Below, piece after piece: positions 43,857 to 52,148 of a stretch of DNA of 64,000 nucleotides. Within the stretch, counting starts at the first letter, position 1; each line of letters starts with the position of its first letter. A program made the translations under genes and the position numbers. The notes under the pieces were generated by a model. The model worked only from the letters and a program-made list of their open reading frames with translations, had not been told where the DNA came from and ran no database searches. The DNA comes from Parvibaculum sp041688015 (GTDB lineage: Bacteria; Pseudomonadota; Alphaproteobacteria; Parvibaculales; Parvibaculaceae), in the NCBI GenBank assembly GCA_041688015.1, contig JBDNIY010000001.1:620001-684000 (forward strand), in the 5' to 3' direction.

Positions 43857-44681
43857 TTGCTGATCCTGCTGGCCGCGTTGCTGCACGCGACATGGAATGC
43901 GCTTGTCAAATCCAATGCCGACCGGCTGTCGATGATGGCCTTTGTCGCGGGCAGCGGCAGCCTGATGATGTTGCCACTGCTGCCTTTTACGACGTTCCCA
44001 GACTGGCAGGTGTGGAAGATCATTCTGCTCTCGCTGGCGCTGCACACGGGCTACAAGGTGTTCCTCGTGAAAGCCTATACGCATGGCGACATGGGCCAGG
44101 TCTATCCACTAGCGCGCGGGTTGGCGCCGGCCATGGTCACCATTGTCGGCTTTATGTTTCTCGGCGAACAATTGCCGCTGACCGCAACCATCGGCATTGC
44201 CGTCATCATACTCGGCATCATTTCGCTGGCCTGGCGCAAACGCAAAGACCCCAACGCACCGCATGACCATCGCGCCGTGCTCTACGCCATCGGCACTTCT
44301 TGCTTCATCGCATCTTATACGCTGAACGACGGGCTGGGCGGTCGCATTGCCGTCAGCGCCAGCGCCTATGTGATCTGGCTCAGTGCTTTGGATGGTGTTA
44401 GCATCGTCGCCATCGCGCTATGGCAACGCGGGCCCACTCTGCTCCGCCCACAACGCGACTGGCTGATCGGCATGGGCGGCGGGGCGATGTCGATTGTCGC
44501 CTATTGGTTGGTGATCTGGGCGATGAGCATCACGCCGCTGGGGCCGGTCGCAGCCTTGCGCGAAACAAGCGTTGTGTTCGGCGCGCTGATTTCAGGCTTG
44601 ATCTTGAAAGAAGGGTTGGGCTGGCGCGCGGTGGTGGCGGCTTGTGTGGTAGTGGCAGGCGTGATGCTACTGAAGATGTGA
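43857..44681 (+). CDS. EamA/DMT superfamily transporter
   Basis: This small multidrug/metabolite transporter of about 274 residues (from TTG 43857) shows about ten hydrophobic helices. Two EamA repeats are visible: LLHATWNALVKSNADRLSMM and YPLARGLAPAMVTIVGF with GEQLPL; then SYTLNDGLGGRIAVSASAYV and PVAALRETSVVFGALISGLI in the second half. The substrate is unknown; amino-acid or drug export is typical. The start is uncertain: no ATG lies at the N-terminus, and TTG 43857 or CTG 43839 (MSLSITLLILLAALL) are the only plausible starts. The gene is bracketed by two inverted-repeat pairs. Confidence 0.82.
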   Translation: MLILLAALLHATWNALVKSNADRLSMMAFVAGSGSLMMLPLLPFTTFPDWQVWKIILLSLALHTGYKVFLVKAYTHGDMGQVYPLARGLAPAMVTIVGFMFLGEQLPLTATIGIAVIILGIISLAWRKRKDPNAPHDHRAVLYAIGTSCFIASYTLNDGLGGRIAVSASAYVIWLSALDGVSIVAIALWQRGPTLLRPQRDWLIGMGGGAMSIVAYWLVIWAMSITPLGPVAALRETSVVFGALISGLILKEGLGWRAVVAACVVVAGVMLLKM

Positions 44682-44704
44682 GGGCTTGCGCGATGTCCGG
44701 GCCT

Positions 44705-44804
44705 CGTCCTTCGAGACGGACCTGCGGTCCTCCTCAGGATGAGGGTTTAAACATTCATCCTCATCCTGAGGAGCGATGCCCTTGTATCGCGTCTCGAAGG
44801 ATGA
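44705..44804. repeat. Second inverted pair of family A intergenic repeats
   Basis: CGTCCTTCGAGACGGACCTG...CTCCTCAGGATGAGG (44705-44744) and CCTCATCCTGAGGAGCG...CGTCTCGAAGGATGA (44759-44804) form a palindromic pair after the transporter gene. With the pair at 43618-43738 they flank that gene on both sides. Confidence 0.75.
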
Positions 44805-44830
44805 CCGGCAAGATGCAGAGCGTGCGGTTC

Positions 44831-44860
44831 TGGATCCCGGGATCAAGTCCCAGGATGACA
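44831..44860. repeat. Family B palindromic repeat (TGGATCCCGGGATCAAGTCC type)
   Basis: TGGATCCCGGGATCAAGTCC followed by CAGGATGACA lies next to family A, just before argC. Two more copies of this family are at 53935-54037. These elements are common in the intergenic DNA of alphaproteobacteria. Confidence 0.7.
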
Positions 44861-44882
44861 GTATATTTTTGGCATAGCTTCC

Positions 44883-45836
44883 TTAAAGCTCGACGCCAAG
44901 CCCCTCATCAACACCGATCATGATGTTAAGGCACTGAACGGCTTGCGCCGAAGCGCCCTTGCCGAGGTTGTCGAGCAGCGCCACAAGGCGCGCCTGCCCG
45001 TGTTCCTCATTGCCGAAGACAAACAGCTTAAGATTGTTGGTGCCGTTGAGGCCTTCGGGATCGAGGCTTTTTGTGGTCGAGCTTTCTGCAAGCGAAGCGA
45101 CCGTGACGAAGCGTTCGCCTTCGTAAGCCGCGGCAATAGCCTCATGCACACGGGTGAGCGATGGCTTGCTAGGCAAGGCCCAAAGCTGGAGCGGGACTTC
45201 AACAATCATGCCTTGGTGATAGCGTCCGATAGACGGTGCAAACAGAGGGCGCTGCGAGAGCAAGCTATATTGCTCAAGCTCCGGCACATGCTTGTGCTCA
45301 AGGCCCAACCCATAAATGCGGAAGGCGTCCGGCGTGTGGTTCGACAGGCTCTTGTCTTCAAACTCAGCAATCATCCCCTTGCCGCCACCGGAATAACCCG
45401 ACACCGCATTGACCGTGACCGGCCAATCGTGCGGCACGATATCGGCGCGCGCCAAGGGCCGGATGAGCGCAATCGCGCCTGTGGGATAGCAGCCCGGATT
45501 GGTGACGCGCTTGGCCCTGAAAATGATCTCACGCTGAATGTCAGCCATCTCGGGAAAGCCATAAACCCAGCCCGGTGCCACGCGATGTGCGCTTGACGCA
45601 TCAATCACCCGCACCGAGGGATTGTCGATCAGCGCCACAGCCTCTTTGGCAGCATCATCGGGCAAGCAAAGAATGACGATGTCGGCCGCGTTCAGCGCTT
45701 CTTTGCGCGCGGCGGCGTCCTTGCGGCTCGCCTCATCAAGACGAATGAACTCAAGATCGCTGCGCCCGTCAAGACGCGCCCGGATTTGCAAGCCCGTGGT
45801 GCCCACTTCGCCATCAATGAAAACTTTTATCGCCAT
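44883..45836 (-). CDS. argC: N-acetyl-gamma-glutamyl-phosphate reductase (short type)
   Basis: ArgC reduces N-acetylglutamyl phosphate in arginine synthesis with NADPH. The 317-residue protein is the short, type 2 form. It has the N-terminal MAIKVFIDGEVGTTGLQIRA, the catalytic Cys in RVTNPGCYPTGAIALI (about residue 117), SGYSGGGKGMIAEFED and LYFG-like C-terminal motifs, ending with the typical GTNNLKLFVFGNEEHGQA and dimer-forming LDNLGKGASAQAVQ. GGAA precedes the start at 45836. It is downstream of rpsI across a strong terminator. Confidence 0.95.
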   Translation of the reverse strand: MAIKVFIDGEVGTTGLQIRARLDGRSDLEFIRLDEASRKDAAARKEALNAADIVILCLPDDAAKEAVALIDNPSVRVIDASSAHRVAPGWVYGFPEMADIQREIIFRAKRVTNPGCYPTGAIALIRPLARADIVPHDWPVTVNAVSGYSGGGKGMIAEFEDKSLSNHTPDAFRIYGLGLEHKHVPELEQYSLLSQRPLFAPSIGRYHQGMIVEVPLQLWALPSKPSLTRVHEAIAAAYEGERFVTVASLAESSTTKSLDPEGLNGTNNLKLFVFGNEEHGQARLVALLDNLGKGASAQAVQCLNIMIGVDEGLGVEL

Positions 45837-45873
45837 GCTATGTTCCAAACTTCAAGCCAGACAAAAAGAAAAA

Positions 45874-45899
45874 GGGCGCTTCGATATTGCGAAGCGCCC
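45874..45899 (-). terminator. Terminator after rplM-rpsI
   Basis: The 10-bp stem GGGCGCTTCG/CGAAGCGCCC with a six-base loop is followed on the minus strand by TTTTTCTTTTTG. It ends the rplM-rpsI transcript before argC. Confidence 0.9.
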
Positions 45900-45922
45900 C
45901 TGATCGTAATCGAAAAAAACGA

Positions 45923-46399
45923 TTAGCGCTTTGAGAACTGGAAGCTACGGCGGGCTTTGGCCTTGCCGTATTTCTTACGTTCAACCACACGGCTATCGCG
46001 CGTGAGGAAGCCGTCTTTCTTCAGGACGCCGCGCAGCTCTGGCTCGAAATAGGTCAGAGCGCGCGAGATGCCGTGGCGGATGGCACCAGCTTGACCCGAC
46101 AGACCGCCACCAACGACGGTCGCTGTGATGTCGAACTGCTTTTCACGCGCCGCGCAAACGAGCGGCTGGTTGAGGATCATGCGCAGAACGGGACGTGCAA
46201 AATACACTTCCATCTCACGGCCATTGATGATGATTTTGCCGGAACCGGGCTTCAGCCAAACGCGGGCGATCGCGTTCTTGCGCTTGCCAGTGGCATAAGC
46301 GCGGCCGAATTTGTCGAGCTTCTGCACGCGAGGTTCAGGGGCATCAACGGGTTCGACAATGTCTTTCAGGTCTTCAAGCGAATGGGTCTCTGACATCAT
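45923..46399 (-). CDS. rpsI: 30S ribosomal protein S9
   Basis: This small-subunit protein touches the P-site tRNA with its C-terminal Lys/Arg. The 158-residue sequence has an alphaproteobacterial N-terminal extension of about 28 residues, then the S9 core with FGRAYATGKRKNAIARVWLK, INGREMEVYFARPVL, GGGLSGQAGAIRHGISRAL and the invariant C-terminus GKAKARRSFQFSKR. The start overlaps the rplM stop (ATGATG). It is co-transcribed with rplM, as in almost all bacteria. Confidence 0.98.
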   Translation of the reverse strand: MMSETHSLEDLKDIVEPVDAPEPRVQKLDKFGRAYATGKRKNAIARVWLKPGSGKIIINGREMEVYFARPVLRMILNQPLVCAAREKQFDITATVVGGGLSGQAGAIRHGISRALTYFEPELRGVLKKDGFLTRDSRVVERKKYGKAKARRSFQFSKR

Positions 46400-46860
46400 G
46401 CCACCTTCACATTCTTGCGGTTCTTCGACGCGAAGTCGATCACTTGCGGCTGCTGCGCTTCATGGGGATGCTCAGGTCCAGCATAGATATGCAGGTTGGT
46501 CATCTGCTGACGGGCAAGCGGTCCACGCGAGATCATGCGCTTCACGGCAAGCTCAACAACGCGCTCGGGGAAACGACCTTCAAGCAGACGCTTGGGCGAT
46601 GTTTCCTTGATACCGCCCGGATAGCCAGTGTGGCGGTAGTAACGCTTGTCGTCATATTTCTTGCCGGTGAAGGCAACTTTGCCAGCGTTCACGACGATCA
46701 CATGATCGCCATCGTCCATATGCGGTGTGAAAGTCGGCTTATGTTTGCCACGCAGACGGTTCGCAATGAACGACGCGAGGCGGCCAACGACGACGCCTTC
46801 GGCGTCAATCACGATCCACTTCTTTTCGATTTCGCTGGCTTTCGCGGAATAGGTGGTCAT
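46396..46860 (-). CDS. rplM: 50S ribosomal protein L13
   Basis: An early-assembling large-subunit protein of 154 residues, with KKWIVIDAEGVVVGRLASFI near the N-terminus, then RGKHKPTFTPHMDDGDHVIV, the segment HTGYPGGIKETSPKRLLEGR and VELAVKRMISRGPLARQQM, and the C-terminal LHIYAGPEHPHEAQQPQVID. It is the first gene of the rplM-rpsI operon. Confidence 0.98.
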   Translation of the reverse strand: MTTYSAKASEIEKKWIVIDAEGVVVGRLASFIANRLRGKHKPTFTPHMDDGDHVIVVNAGKVAFTGKKYDDKRYYRHTGYPGGIKETSPKRLLEGRFPERVVELAVKRMISRGPLARQQMTNLHIYAGPEHPHEAQQPQVIDFASKNRKNVKVA

Positions 46861-46997
46861 GCGAAATGTCCCAATTCAACATTGTGGTCCAGAGTTGGCG
46901 CGTATCTAAGGCAGATCATCCGGTCTGTCAACGACAACCCGCAAAAAAGCCCATTATAACAGCACTTTAGAGATGCGGTATTATATTACCACACATT

Positions 46998-48380
46998 TTA
47001 GGCTGATTGCTGGGATTTCCCCTTAGGCGTCAGACGCGAGGACGACAGGACCATGGCGACAAGCGCCAAGCCGGTGGCAACGGTGAGCGCCACGTGCATG
47101 CCAGATTCCCCCATCAGATTGAAGATGAGCGCCACCATGGCCGCGCCCAACGTCTGGCCGGTGAGGCGCGCCGTGCCCAACATGCCGCTCGCCCCACCTG
47201 TGCGTTCAGGCGGCGCAGAGGCCAGCATCGTGCGGTTATTGGGCGACTGGAAAAACCCAAAGCCGATGCCGCAGACAAGCATGCGCCAGACAATATCTAT
47301 ATTTGACGGATCAGCGGGCAGAAGCGCCAGCGAACCAAGGCCGAAGGCGAAAATCGCCATGCCGATGCCCCCCAACAGCCCAGCGGGATAGCGATCCGCC
47401 AGCCGCCCCGCCAGCGGCGCGACAAACACCAACGCCACCGGCCAAGGCGTCAGCAGCAAACCGGTCGCCACCTCGCTGCGATGAAGCACGCCCTGAAAAT
47501 AAAATGGCAGGGTGACGAAGGCGAGCATCTGAGCGCAAAAAGAAGCAATGGAGGTGAGGATAGACAAAGCAAAAATCGGAATACGCAAAAGGTCGATAGG
47601 CAGCAGCGGAGCAGCACGCGACGATTGCCGCCGGACCAAAAAGTAGCCGCTAACCAGCGCAATCAAAAAAGCCACAGCGACACGGCCAATATGGGCAAAG
47701 CCATAGCCGATCTGTTCGACGCCAACGACAAAGCTGCCAAAAGCGGCCGCATTGAGCAAAGCCGACTTCCAGTCAAAGCGATGCCCTGCCCGCGCGGTCA
47801 ATGGCAGCGCATAAGCGACAAAAAATGAAATGATGCTGAGCGGCACATTGATGGCAAAAAGCCATGGCCAGCTTGCCACCGACAAAACACCAGCCGCAAG
47901 GGTCGGCCCCATAGCGGCGGCCATAGCGACGATCAGCGCCATAACGCCAATGCCGCGGCCAAGCTCGGCGCGCGAATAGGTAAAGCGCAGCAGCGCCGAA
48001 TTGACGCTCATGATGCACGCCGCGCCGACCCCTTGCAGAATGCGGGCGCAGACCAACGTCACCAGTGAATCTGAAAGCGAGCAGGCAAGCGAGGCCACGC
48101 CAAAAACCACCAGCCCGACGCGATAAATGCGGGCATAGCCGATGATCTCGCCCAGCGAGGACAGCGCCAGCAGCGAAACCACGATCACAAGCTGATAGGC
48201 GTTGACCACCCAAATCGATTCCGCAGGCGTCGCCCCCAATTCATGCGCAATCGTTGGCAGCGCGATATTGGCAACAGATCCGTCCAGCACCGCCATCGTC
48301 ACGCCAAGCCCAAGCGTGAGCATCGCTAGGAAGCGACGCGAACCGGGAAGGCCGTCAGGATGGATCGTGGTGTATTTCAA
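46998..48380 (-). CDS. MFS transporter, EmrB/QacA (DHA2) family
   Basis: The 460-residue protein has about 14 hydrophobic helices. It has the typical DHA2 features: the first helix MLTLGLGVTMAVLDGSVANIALPTIAHELG, then the conserved Arg in ARILQGVGAACIMSVNSALL, the central GIGVMALIVAMAAAMGPTLA and the motif C glycines. It probably exports lipophilic drugs or a metabolite in exchange for protons. The thioesterase gene lies seven bases upstream on the same strand, and the TetR gene is divergent, so the operon is probably controlled by the TetR palindrome at 48958-48975. Confidence 0.92.
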   Translation of the reverse strand: MKYTTIHPDGLPGSRRFLAMLTLGLGVTMAVLDGSVANIALPTIAHELGATPAESIWVVNAYQLVIVVSLLALSSLGEIIGYARIYRVGLVVFGVASLACSLSDSLVTLVCARILQGVGAACIMSVNSALLRFTYSRAELGRGIGVMALIVAMAAAMGPTLAAGVLSVASWPWLFAINVPLSIISFFVAYALPLTARAGHRFDWKSALLNAAAFGSFVVGVEQIGYGFAHIGRVAVAFLIALVSGYFLVRRQSSRAAPLLPIDLLRIPIFALSILTSIASFCAQMLAFVTLPFYFQGVLHRSEVATGLLLTPWPVALVFVAPLAGRLADRYPAGLLGGIGMAIFAFGLGSLALLPADPSNIDIVWRMLVCGIGFGFFQSPNNRTMLASAPPERTGGASGMLGTARLTGQTLGAAMVALIFNLMGESGMHVALTVATGLALVAMVLSSSRLTPKGKSQQSA

Positions 48381-48386
48381 TAGGCT

Positions 48387-48812
48387 TCAGTCTCTCGGCG
48401 GAATGGAATAGGTGGAAGTGACATGCGCCACGGGCCCATCAAGCCCGGCTTGCGTGATCGTCACCTCGCCCACCGCAAGACGCCGCCCGAGCTTGAGCAA
48501 CCGGGCTTCGGCCAGAATGTCGGCAGGCGCAGGCTTGCGCAAAAAGTTGATGTTGAGATTGGTCGTGACGGCGAGCGCCACAGGCCCGATGTGGCCTAGG
48601 ATCACGGCGTACATGGCATAGTCGGCCAGCGCCATCATGGCCGGGCCTGAAATCGTGCCGCCGGGACGCAGGTTGCGCTCGCTAAACGGCAGGCGCATCC
48701 GCGCCACCATCGGCTCAATGGCTTCGATCACCGAGGAGCCGTCGCGTACTTGTGGAAACACCTCATCAAGATAGGCGCTGACTTGCTCGGCATTCATGAT
48801 GGGCTGCTGCAT
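48387..48812 (-). CDS. PaaI family thioesterase (hot-dog fold)
   Basis: The 141-residue protein has the hot-dog motif RPGGTISGPAMMALADYAMYAVI, an N-terminal region with MRLPFSERNLRPGG, and VTTNLNINFLRKPAPADILAEARLLKLGRRLAVGEVTI. Members hydrolyse acyl-CoA thioesters, for example of phenylacetate metabolism, but no paa gene is nearby. I chose the ATG at 48812 (MQQPIMNAEQVSAYLDEVF) because the upstream in-frame sequence contains a 20-bp tandem repeat and no conserved sequence. It is in one transcription unit with the MFS gene. Confidence 0.85.
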   Translation of the reverse strand: MQQPIMNAEQVSAYLDEVFPQVRDGSSVIEAIEPMVARMRLPFSERNLRPGGTISGPAMMALADYAMYAVILGHIGPVALAVTTNLNINFLRKPAPADILAEARLLKLGRRLAVGEVTITQAGLDGPVAHVTSTYSIPPRD

Positions 48813-48860
48813 GACGGTTACTCTGAGTGGCCAATTGGGCTCCTTCATGGCAGGCCCCAC

Positions 48861-48900
48861 GCGACCCGCCAACTCGAAAAGCGGCCCGCCAACTCGAAAA
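48861..48900. repeat. Tandem 20-bp duplication in the thioesterase/TetR spacer
   Basis: GCGACCCGCCAACTCGAAAA (48861-48880) is repeated once with one base change (48881-48900). It lies between the thioesterase start and the TetR palindrome, in the leader of the minus-strand operon. Confidence 0.8.
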
Positions 48901-48957
48901 TCTGAAAAAAACGACTGAAGACGCCCTTGCAAAGTCCGGCGAGGCTCCTACTTCACA

Positions 48958-48975
48958 TGAATGAATGTTCATTCA
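48958..48975. promoter_or_regulatory. TetR-type operator: perfect 18-bp palindrome over the tetR start codon
   Basis: TGAATGAA-TG-TTCATTCA is a perfect inverted repeat. It contains the ATG of the regulator gene (48961-48963) and lies about 145 bases upstream of the thioesterase start. TGAATGAATGTTCATTCA-like boxes are typical TetR/AcrR operators, so autoregulation and control of the divergent MFS operon are likely. Confidence 0.8.
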
Positions 48976-49551
48976 GAAGAAATATCAACGGGCGTTGCCA
49001 AACGCGGCAAAATCCTCAACGCGGCGTTGACGCTGTTCAGTGACCACGGCTTTCATGGCACCTCGATGGCCAAGCTGGCCCATCTGGCGGAGCTGCCGGT
49101 CGGCACCATCTATCGCCATTTTGCGGGCAAGGAAGAGCTGATCCACGCGCTTTACGTGGAGATGAAGAAGGAACGCTATGCGGCCATGCTGACGAACTAC
49201 AGCAATGACCTTAGCGTGCGTGCGCGTTTTGATCTCATCTGGCTCAACACCTATGACTATTGCCTAAGCCATCCGCGCCAGTTCGTCTTTACCGAGCAAT
49301 ATGCCTTCTCGCCTTTTTTGAAGGACGCCTCGGCGGCCATCCACGCCGTCGCGCCGCCTGAACTCGGAAAGTTTTTTGAAGACGGCTACAGCGAAGGCCT
49401 GTTCAAGCCGCTGTCGCCCAGCATCCTTTTCGCGCTGACCTCCGGCCCGCTCAATGCGCTGGTCCGCCGCGTCAATGCAGGCTTCACCACCCTTTCCAAA
49501 AGCGATTTCGACAGCACGCGCAGTGCCTGTTGGGACGCCATCGCCCTTTGA
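48961..49551 (+). CDS. TetR/AcrR family transcriptional regulator
   Basis: The 196-residue protein has the TetR helix-turn-helix: AKRGKILNAALTLFSDHGFH and GTSMAKLAHLAELPVGTIYRHFAGKEELI (about 13-62). The ligand-binding domain follows with QFVFTEQYAFSPFL. The gene is divergent from the thioesterase/MFS unit, and its operator covers its own start codon. The ligand is unknown; an acyl-CoA or hydrophobic drug would fit the neighbours. The aldo/keto reductase gene is 37 bases downstream on the same strand and may belong to the same regulon. Confidence 0.93.
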   Translation: MNVHSEEISTGVAKRGKILNAALTLFSDHGFHGTSMAKLAHLAELPVGTIYRHFAGKEELIHALYVEMKKERYAAMLTNYSNDLSVRARFDLIWLNTYDYCLSHPRQFVFTEQYAFSPFLKDASAAIHAVAPPELGKFFEDGYSEGLFKPLSPSILFALTSGPLNALVRRVNAGFTTLSKSDFDSTRSACWDAIAL

Positions 49552-49587
49552 TCCCCTAAACCTCAAGAAGCAAACAGGAAACGCGTC

Positions 49588-50637
49588 ATGCAATACCAAC
49601 AACTCGGCCATACCGGCACCTTCGTCTCCCGCCTCTGCCTCGGCACCATGACCTTCGGCGGCAAAGGCACCATGTTCGGTGTCATGGGTGGTCTGGAGCA
49701 AAAAGAAGCCGACGCACTCGTCGGGCGTTCGCTGGATGCAGGCATCAACTTCGTTGACACAGCAAACGTCTATGCCGCTGGCGAAAGCGAAACCATCACG
49801 GGCAAGGCGCTGGGGGCCAAGCGCCAGGACATCATTCTCGCCACAAAGGTCCATAGCCGTATGGGCAAAGGTGCCAATCAGGTCGGCATCTCGCGCACAT
49901 CTATCATGCACGAAGTTGAGTTGAGCCTAAAACGTCTTGGAACAGATTATATTGACATCTACCAGTTTCACGGCTTTGATGAAGTGACGCCGATGGAAGA
50001 ATCCTTGCGCGCCATGGATGATTTGGTGCGCTCTGGCAAGGTGCGCTATGTCGGCACCTCCAATTGGGCAGCTTGGCAGGTTATGAAAGGCCTTGGCGTT
50101 TCAGCCAAAGAGGGGTTTGAAAAATTCGCGACACTGCAGGCCTATTATTCACTGGTGGGCCGCGACCTTGAACATGAAATCGTACCCATGCTGGAAGACC
50201 AGAATGTTGGGTTGATGACATGGAGCCCGCTGGCAGGCGGCGTGTTGTCGGGCAAATTTTCGCGCCACTCCCACGCCAATGAAGGCCGCCGCACGCAGTT
50301 CGATTTTCCGCCCATCAATGTCGAGCAAGCCTATGACGTGATCGACGTATTGCAAGACATCGCCAAGAAGCACGGCGTGACAGTCGCGCAAGTGGCGCTG
50401 GGCTGGCAGCTTCACAAAACCTATGTCACCACGGTCATCATCGGCGTTAAAAACGAAACGCAGCTCAATGACAATCTCGGTGCCATCGACGTCAAGCTGA
50501 CAGAAGAAGATCTTGCCGCCATTGACGCCGTGAGCAAGCCCGACGTGATCTATCCCAACTGGACAGATGGCGGAAAAACCGACCGCAAGCCCGGCGGCGT
50601 GCGCGATTGGGCTAAGGTGGCTAAATCGACGTTCTAA
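49588..50637 (+). CDS. Aldo/keto reductase
   Basis: The 349-residue (beta/alpha)8 NADPH-dependent oxidoreductase has the catalytic tetrad DTANVYAAGESE (Asp, Tyr), ILATKVH (Lys) and IYQFHGFDEVTP (His). The cofactor-binding end contains WSPLAGGVLSGKF and TVIIGVKNETQLNDN. The length and pattern fit the YhdN/IolS-like AKR group. The substrate is not predictable. A strong terminator lies 18 bases downstream, and the gene follows the TetR gene. Confidence 0.93.
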   Translation: MQYQQLGHTGTFVSRLCLGTMTFGGKGTMFGVMGGLEQKEADALVGRSLDAGINFVDTANVYAAGESETITGKALGAKRQDIILATKVHSRMGKGANQVGISRTSIMHEVELSLKRLGTDYIDIYQFHGFDEVTPMEESLRAMDDLVRSGKVRYVGTSNWAAWQVMKGLGVSAKEGFEKFATLQAYYSLVGRDLEHEIVPMLEDQNVGLMTWSPLAGGVLSGKFSRHSHANEGRRTQFDFPPINVEQAYDVIDVLQDIAKKHGVTVAQVALGWQLHKTYVTTVIIGVKNETQLNDNLGAIDVKLTEEDLAAIDAVSKPDVIYPNWTDGGKTDRKPGGVRDWAKVAKSTF

Positions 50638-50654
50638 ACCACCAGCACTTTCAA

Positions 50655-50696
50655 GATGGGGCGGCAGACTTTAGGGTTTGCCGCCCCATCTGTTTT
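50655..50696 (+). terminator. Terminator after the aldo/keto reductase gene
   Basis: The 12-bp perfect stem GATGGGGCGGCA/TGCCGCCCCATC with a 12-base loop is followed by TGTTTT. Confidence 0.8.
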
Positions 50697-50705
50697 GAGG
50701 CTTCC

Positions 50706-51257
50706 ATGACAAACACACTCAAAACTGATCGCCTCATCCTGCGCCCTTGGCAAGCGAGCGACTATGCTGCCTTCTGGGCCATGGGGCAGGATGCAGAGGT
50801 GATGGAGTATTTGTTGCCGTTTGCCGATCGTGCGGCCAGCGACGCCTCCGCCGGCAGATTAAAAGTCCATATCGAAACACATGGCTTTGGCTTTTGGGCG
50901 CTGGAAGAGAAAGACGGGGCGGCCTTTATCGGCTTTACCGGCTTACTCCATGTCGACGCGGACAAGCCTTTTGCCCCTGCCATTGAGATCGGCTGGCGGC
51001 TCGCCCGCCCCTATTGGGGTACGGGCTATGCTAGCGAAGCGGCGCGCGCCTCGCTGACCCACGGATTTGAGACGCTGCACCTCGATGAGATTGTGGCGCT
51101 CACCGTGCCCGCCAACACGCGCTCGCAAGCGGTCATGCAGCGCATCGGCATGACGCGCGACCCCGCCGATGATTTTGATAATGCTGCGGTGCCAGATGGC
51201 TCGCCGCTGAAGCGCCATGTCCTCTATCGCATCCCGCGTCACGGCTTTCGTCCCTGA
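50706..51257 (+). CDS. GNAT family N-acetyltransferase (RimJ/RimL-like)
   Basis: The 183-residue protein has TDRLILRPWQASDYAAFWAMG at the N-terminus, then FWALEEKDGAAFIGFTGLLH, EIGWRLARPYWGTGYASEAA with the acetyl-CoA-binding GTGYAS loop, and VALTVPANTRSQAVMQRIGM. This is the pattern of ribosomal-protein-alanine acetyltransferase relatives that have other or unknown substrates. The gene begins right after the terminator at 50655-50696, so it has its own promoter, and it is followed by the crotonase-like gene. Confidence 0.9.
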   Translation: MTNTLKTDRLILRPWQASDYAAFWAMGQDAEVMEYLLPFADRAASDASAGRLKVHIETHGFGFWALEEKDGAAFIGFTGLLHVDADKPFAPAIEIGWRLARPYWGTGYASEAARASLTHGFETLHLDEIVALTVPANTRSQAVMQRIGMTRDPADDFDNAAVPDGSPLKRHVLYRIPRHGFRP

Positions 51258-51316
51258 CTTTGCCTAAATCTCCGGTTATGATTGTCAAAACCAAAGGACG
51301 ACCGGAAGGAACCTTG

Positions 51317-52138
51317 ATGAGTAAAGCTGCCGAAAAGCCAGCAACCGACGACGCTCTTGTGCTGCGCAACGACGAAAACGGCGTTGCCACCCTGACGCTC
51401 AACCGACCCGCCCAACGCAATTGCCTGTCCATTGGATTGATGGCGGCGCTGAGCACAGCTCTGTCCGAAGTTGCCACCGACAAATCTGTGCGCGTGGTCA
51501 TCATTGCCGCCAACGGCCCAGCCTTTTCCTCAGGGCACGACTTGAAGGAACTGACGGCCCATCGCGCTGACGAAGACCAGGGCCGCACCTTTTTTGCCGA
51601 GACCATGCGCCAGTGCAGTGCGCTGATGCAAGCCGTCGTCAACCTGCCCAAACCGGTCATCGCTCGCGTGCAAGGCATCGCCACAGCGGCGGGCTGCCAG
51701 CTTGTTGCAAGCTGCGATCTGGCCATCGCCGCCGACACCGCAAAATTTGCCACGCCCGGCGTTAATATTGGCCTGTTCTGTTCAACCCCTATGGTTGCCC
51801 TGTCGCGCAATGTCTCGCGCAAACACGCAATGGAAATGTTGCTGACCGGCGAAATGATCGAAGCCACGCGCGCCGCCGAGCTTGGCCTCATCAACCATGC
51901 GGTCGCGCCTGCCGCTTTGGAACCTGTGACCCGTGAGCTTGCCGAAAAGATCGCTGCCAAATCCGCCCTGACAGTCGCCATCGGCAAGGAGGCGTTCTAC
52001 GTCCAACTCGAAAAATCGCTAGCAGATGCCTATGACTATGCCAGCGAAGTGATGGTCAAAAATATGCTCGCCCGCGACGCCGAAGAAGGCATCGGCGCCT
52101 TCATCGAAAAGCGCCAGCCGACCTGGCAGGACAAATGA
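51317..52138 (+). CDS. Enoyl-CoA hydratase/isomerase family protein lacking the catalytic glutamates
   Basis: The 273-residue crotonase-fold protein has NRPAQRNCLSIGLMAALSTA, the oxyanion-hole segment AFSSGHDLKEL and the middle segment PKPVIARVQGIATAAGCQLV. Classical hydratases have CEL and QPEI at the two catalytic sites; this protein has CQL (Gln) and TPGV (Gly). Both glutamates are therefore absent, as in the mammalian ECHDC3-like group. It may bind acyl-CoA or catalyse a different reaction. AAGGA lies seven bases before the ATG at 51317. The CoA-binding protein gene follows after 10 bases. Confidence 0.92.
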   Translation: MSKAAEKPATDDALVLRNDENGVATLTLNRPAQRNCLSIGLMAALSTALSEVATDKSVRVVIIAANGPAFSSGHDLKELTAHRADEDQGRTFFAETMRQCSALMQAVVNLPKPVIARVQGIATAAGCQLVASCDLAIAADTAKFATPGVNIGLFCSTPMVALSRNVSRKHAMEMLLTGEMIEATRAAELGLINHAVAPAALEPVTRELAEKIAAKSALTVAIGKEAFYVQLEKSLADAYDYASEVMVKNMLARDAEEGIGAFIEKRQPTWQDK

Positions 52139-52148
52139 AGGAAGCCCG

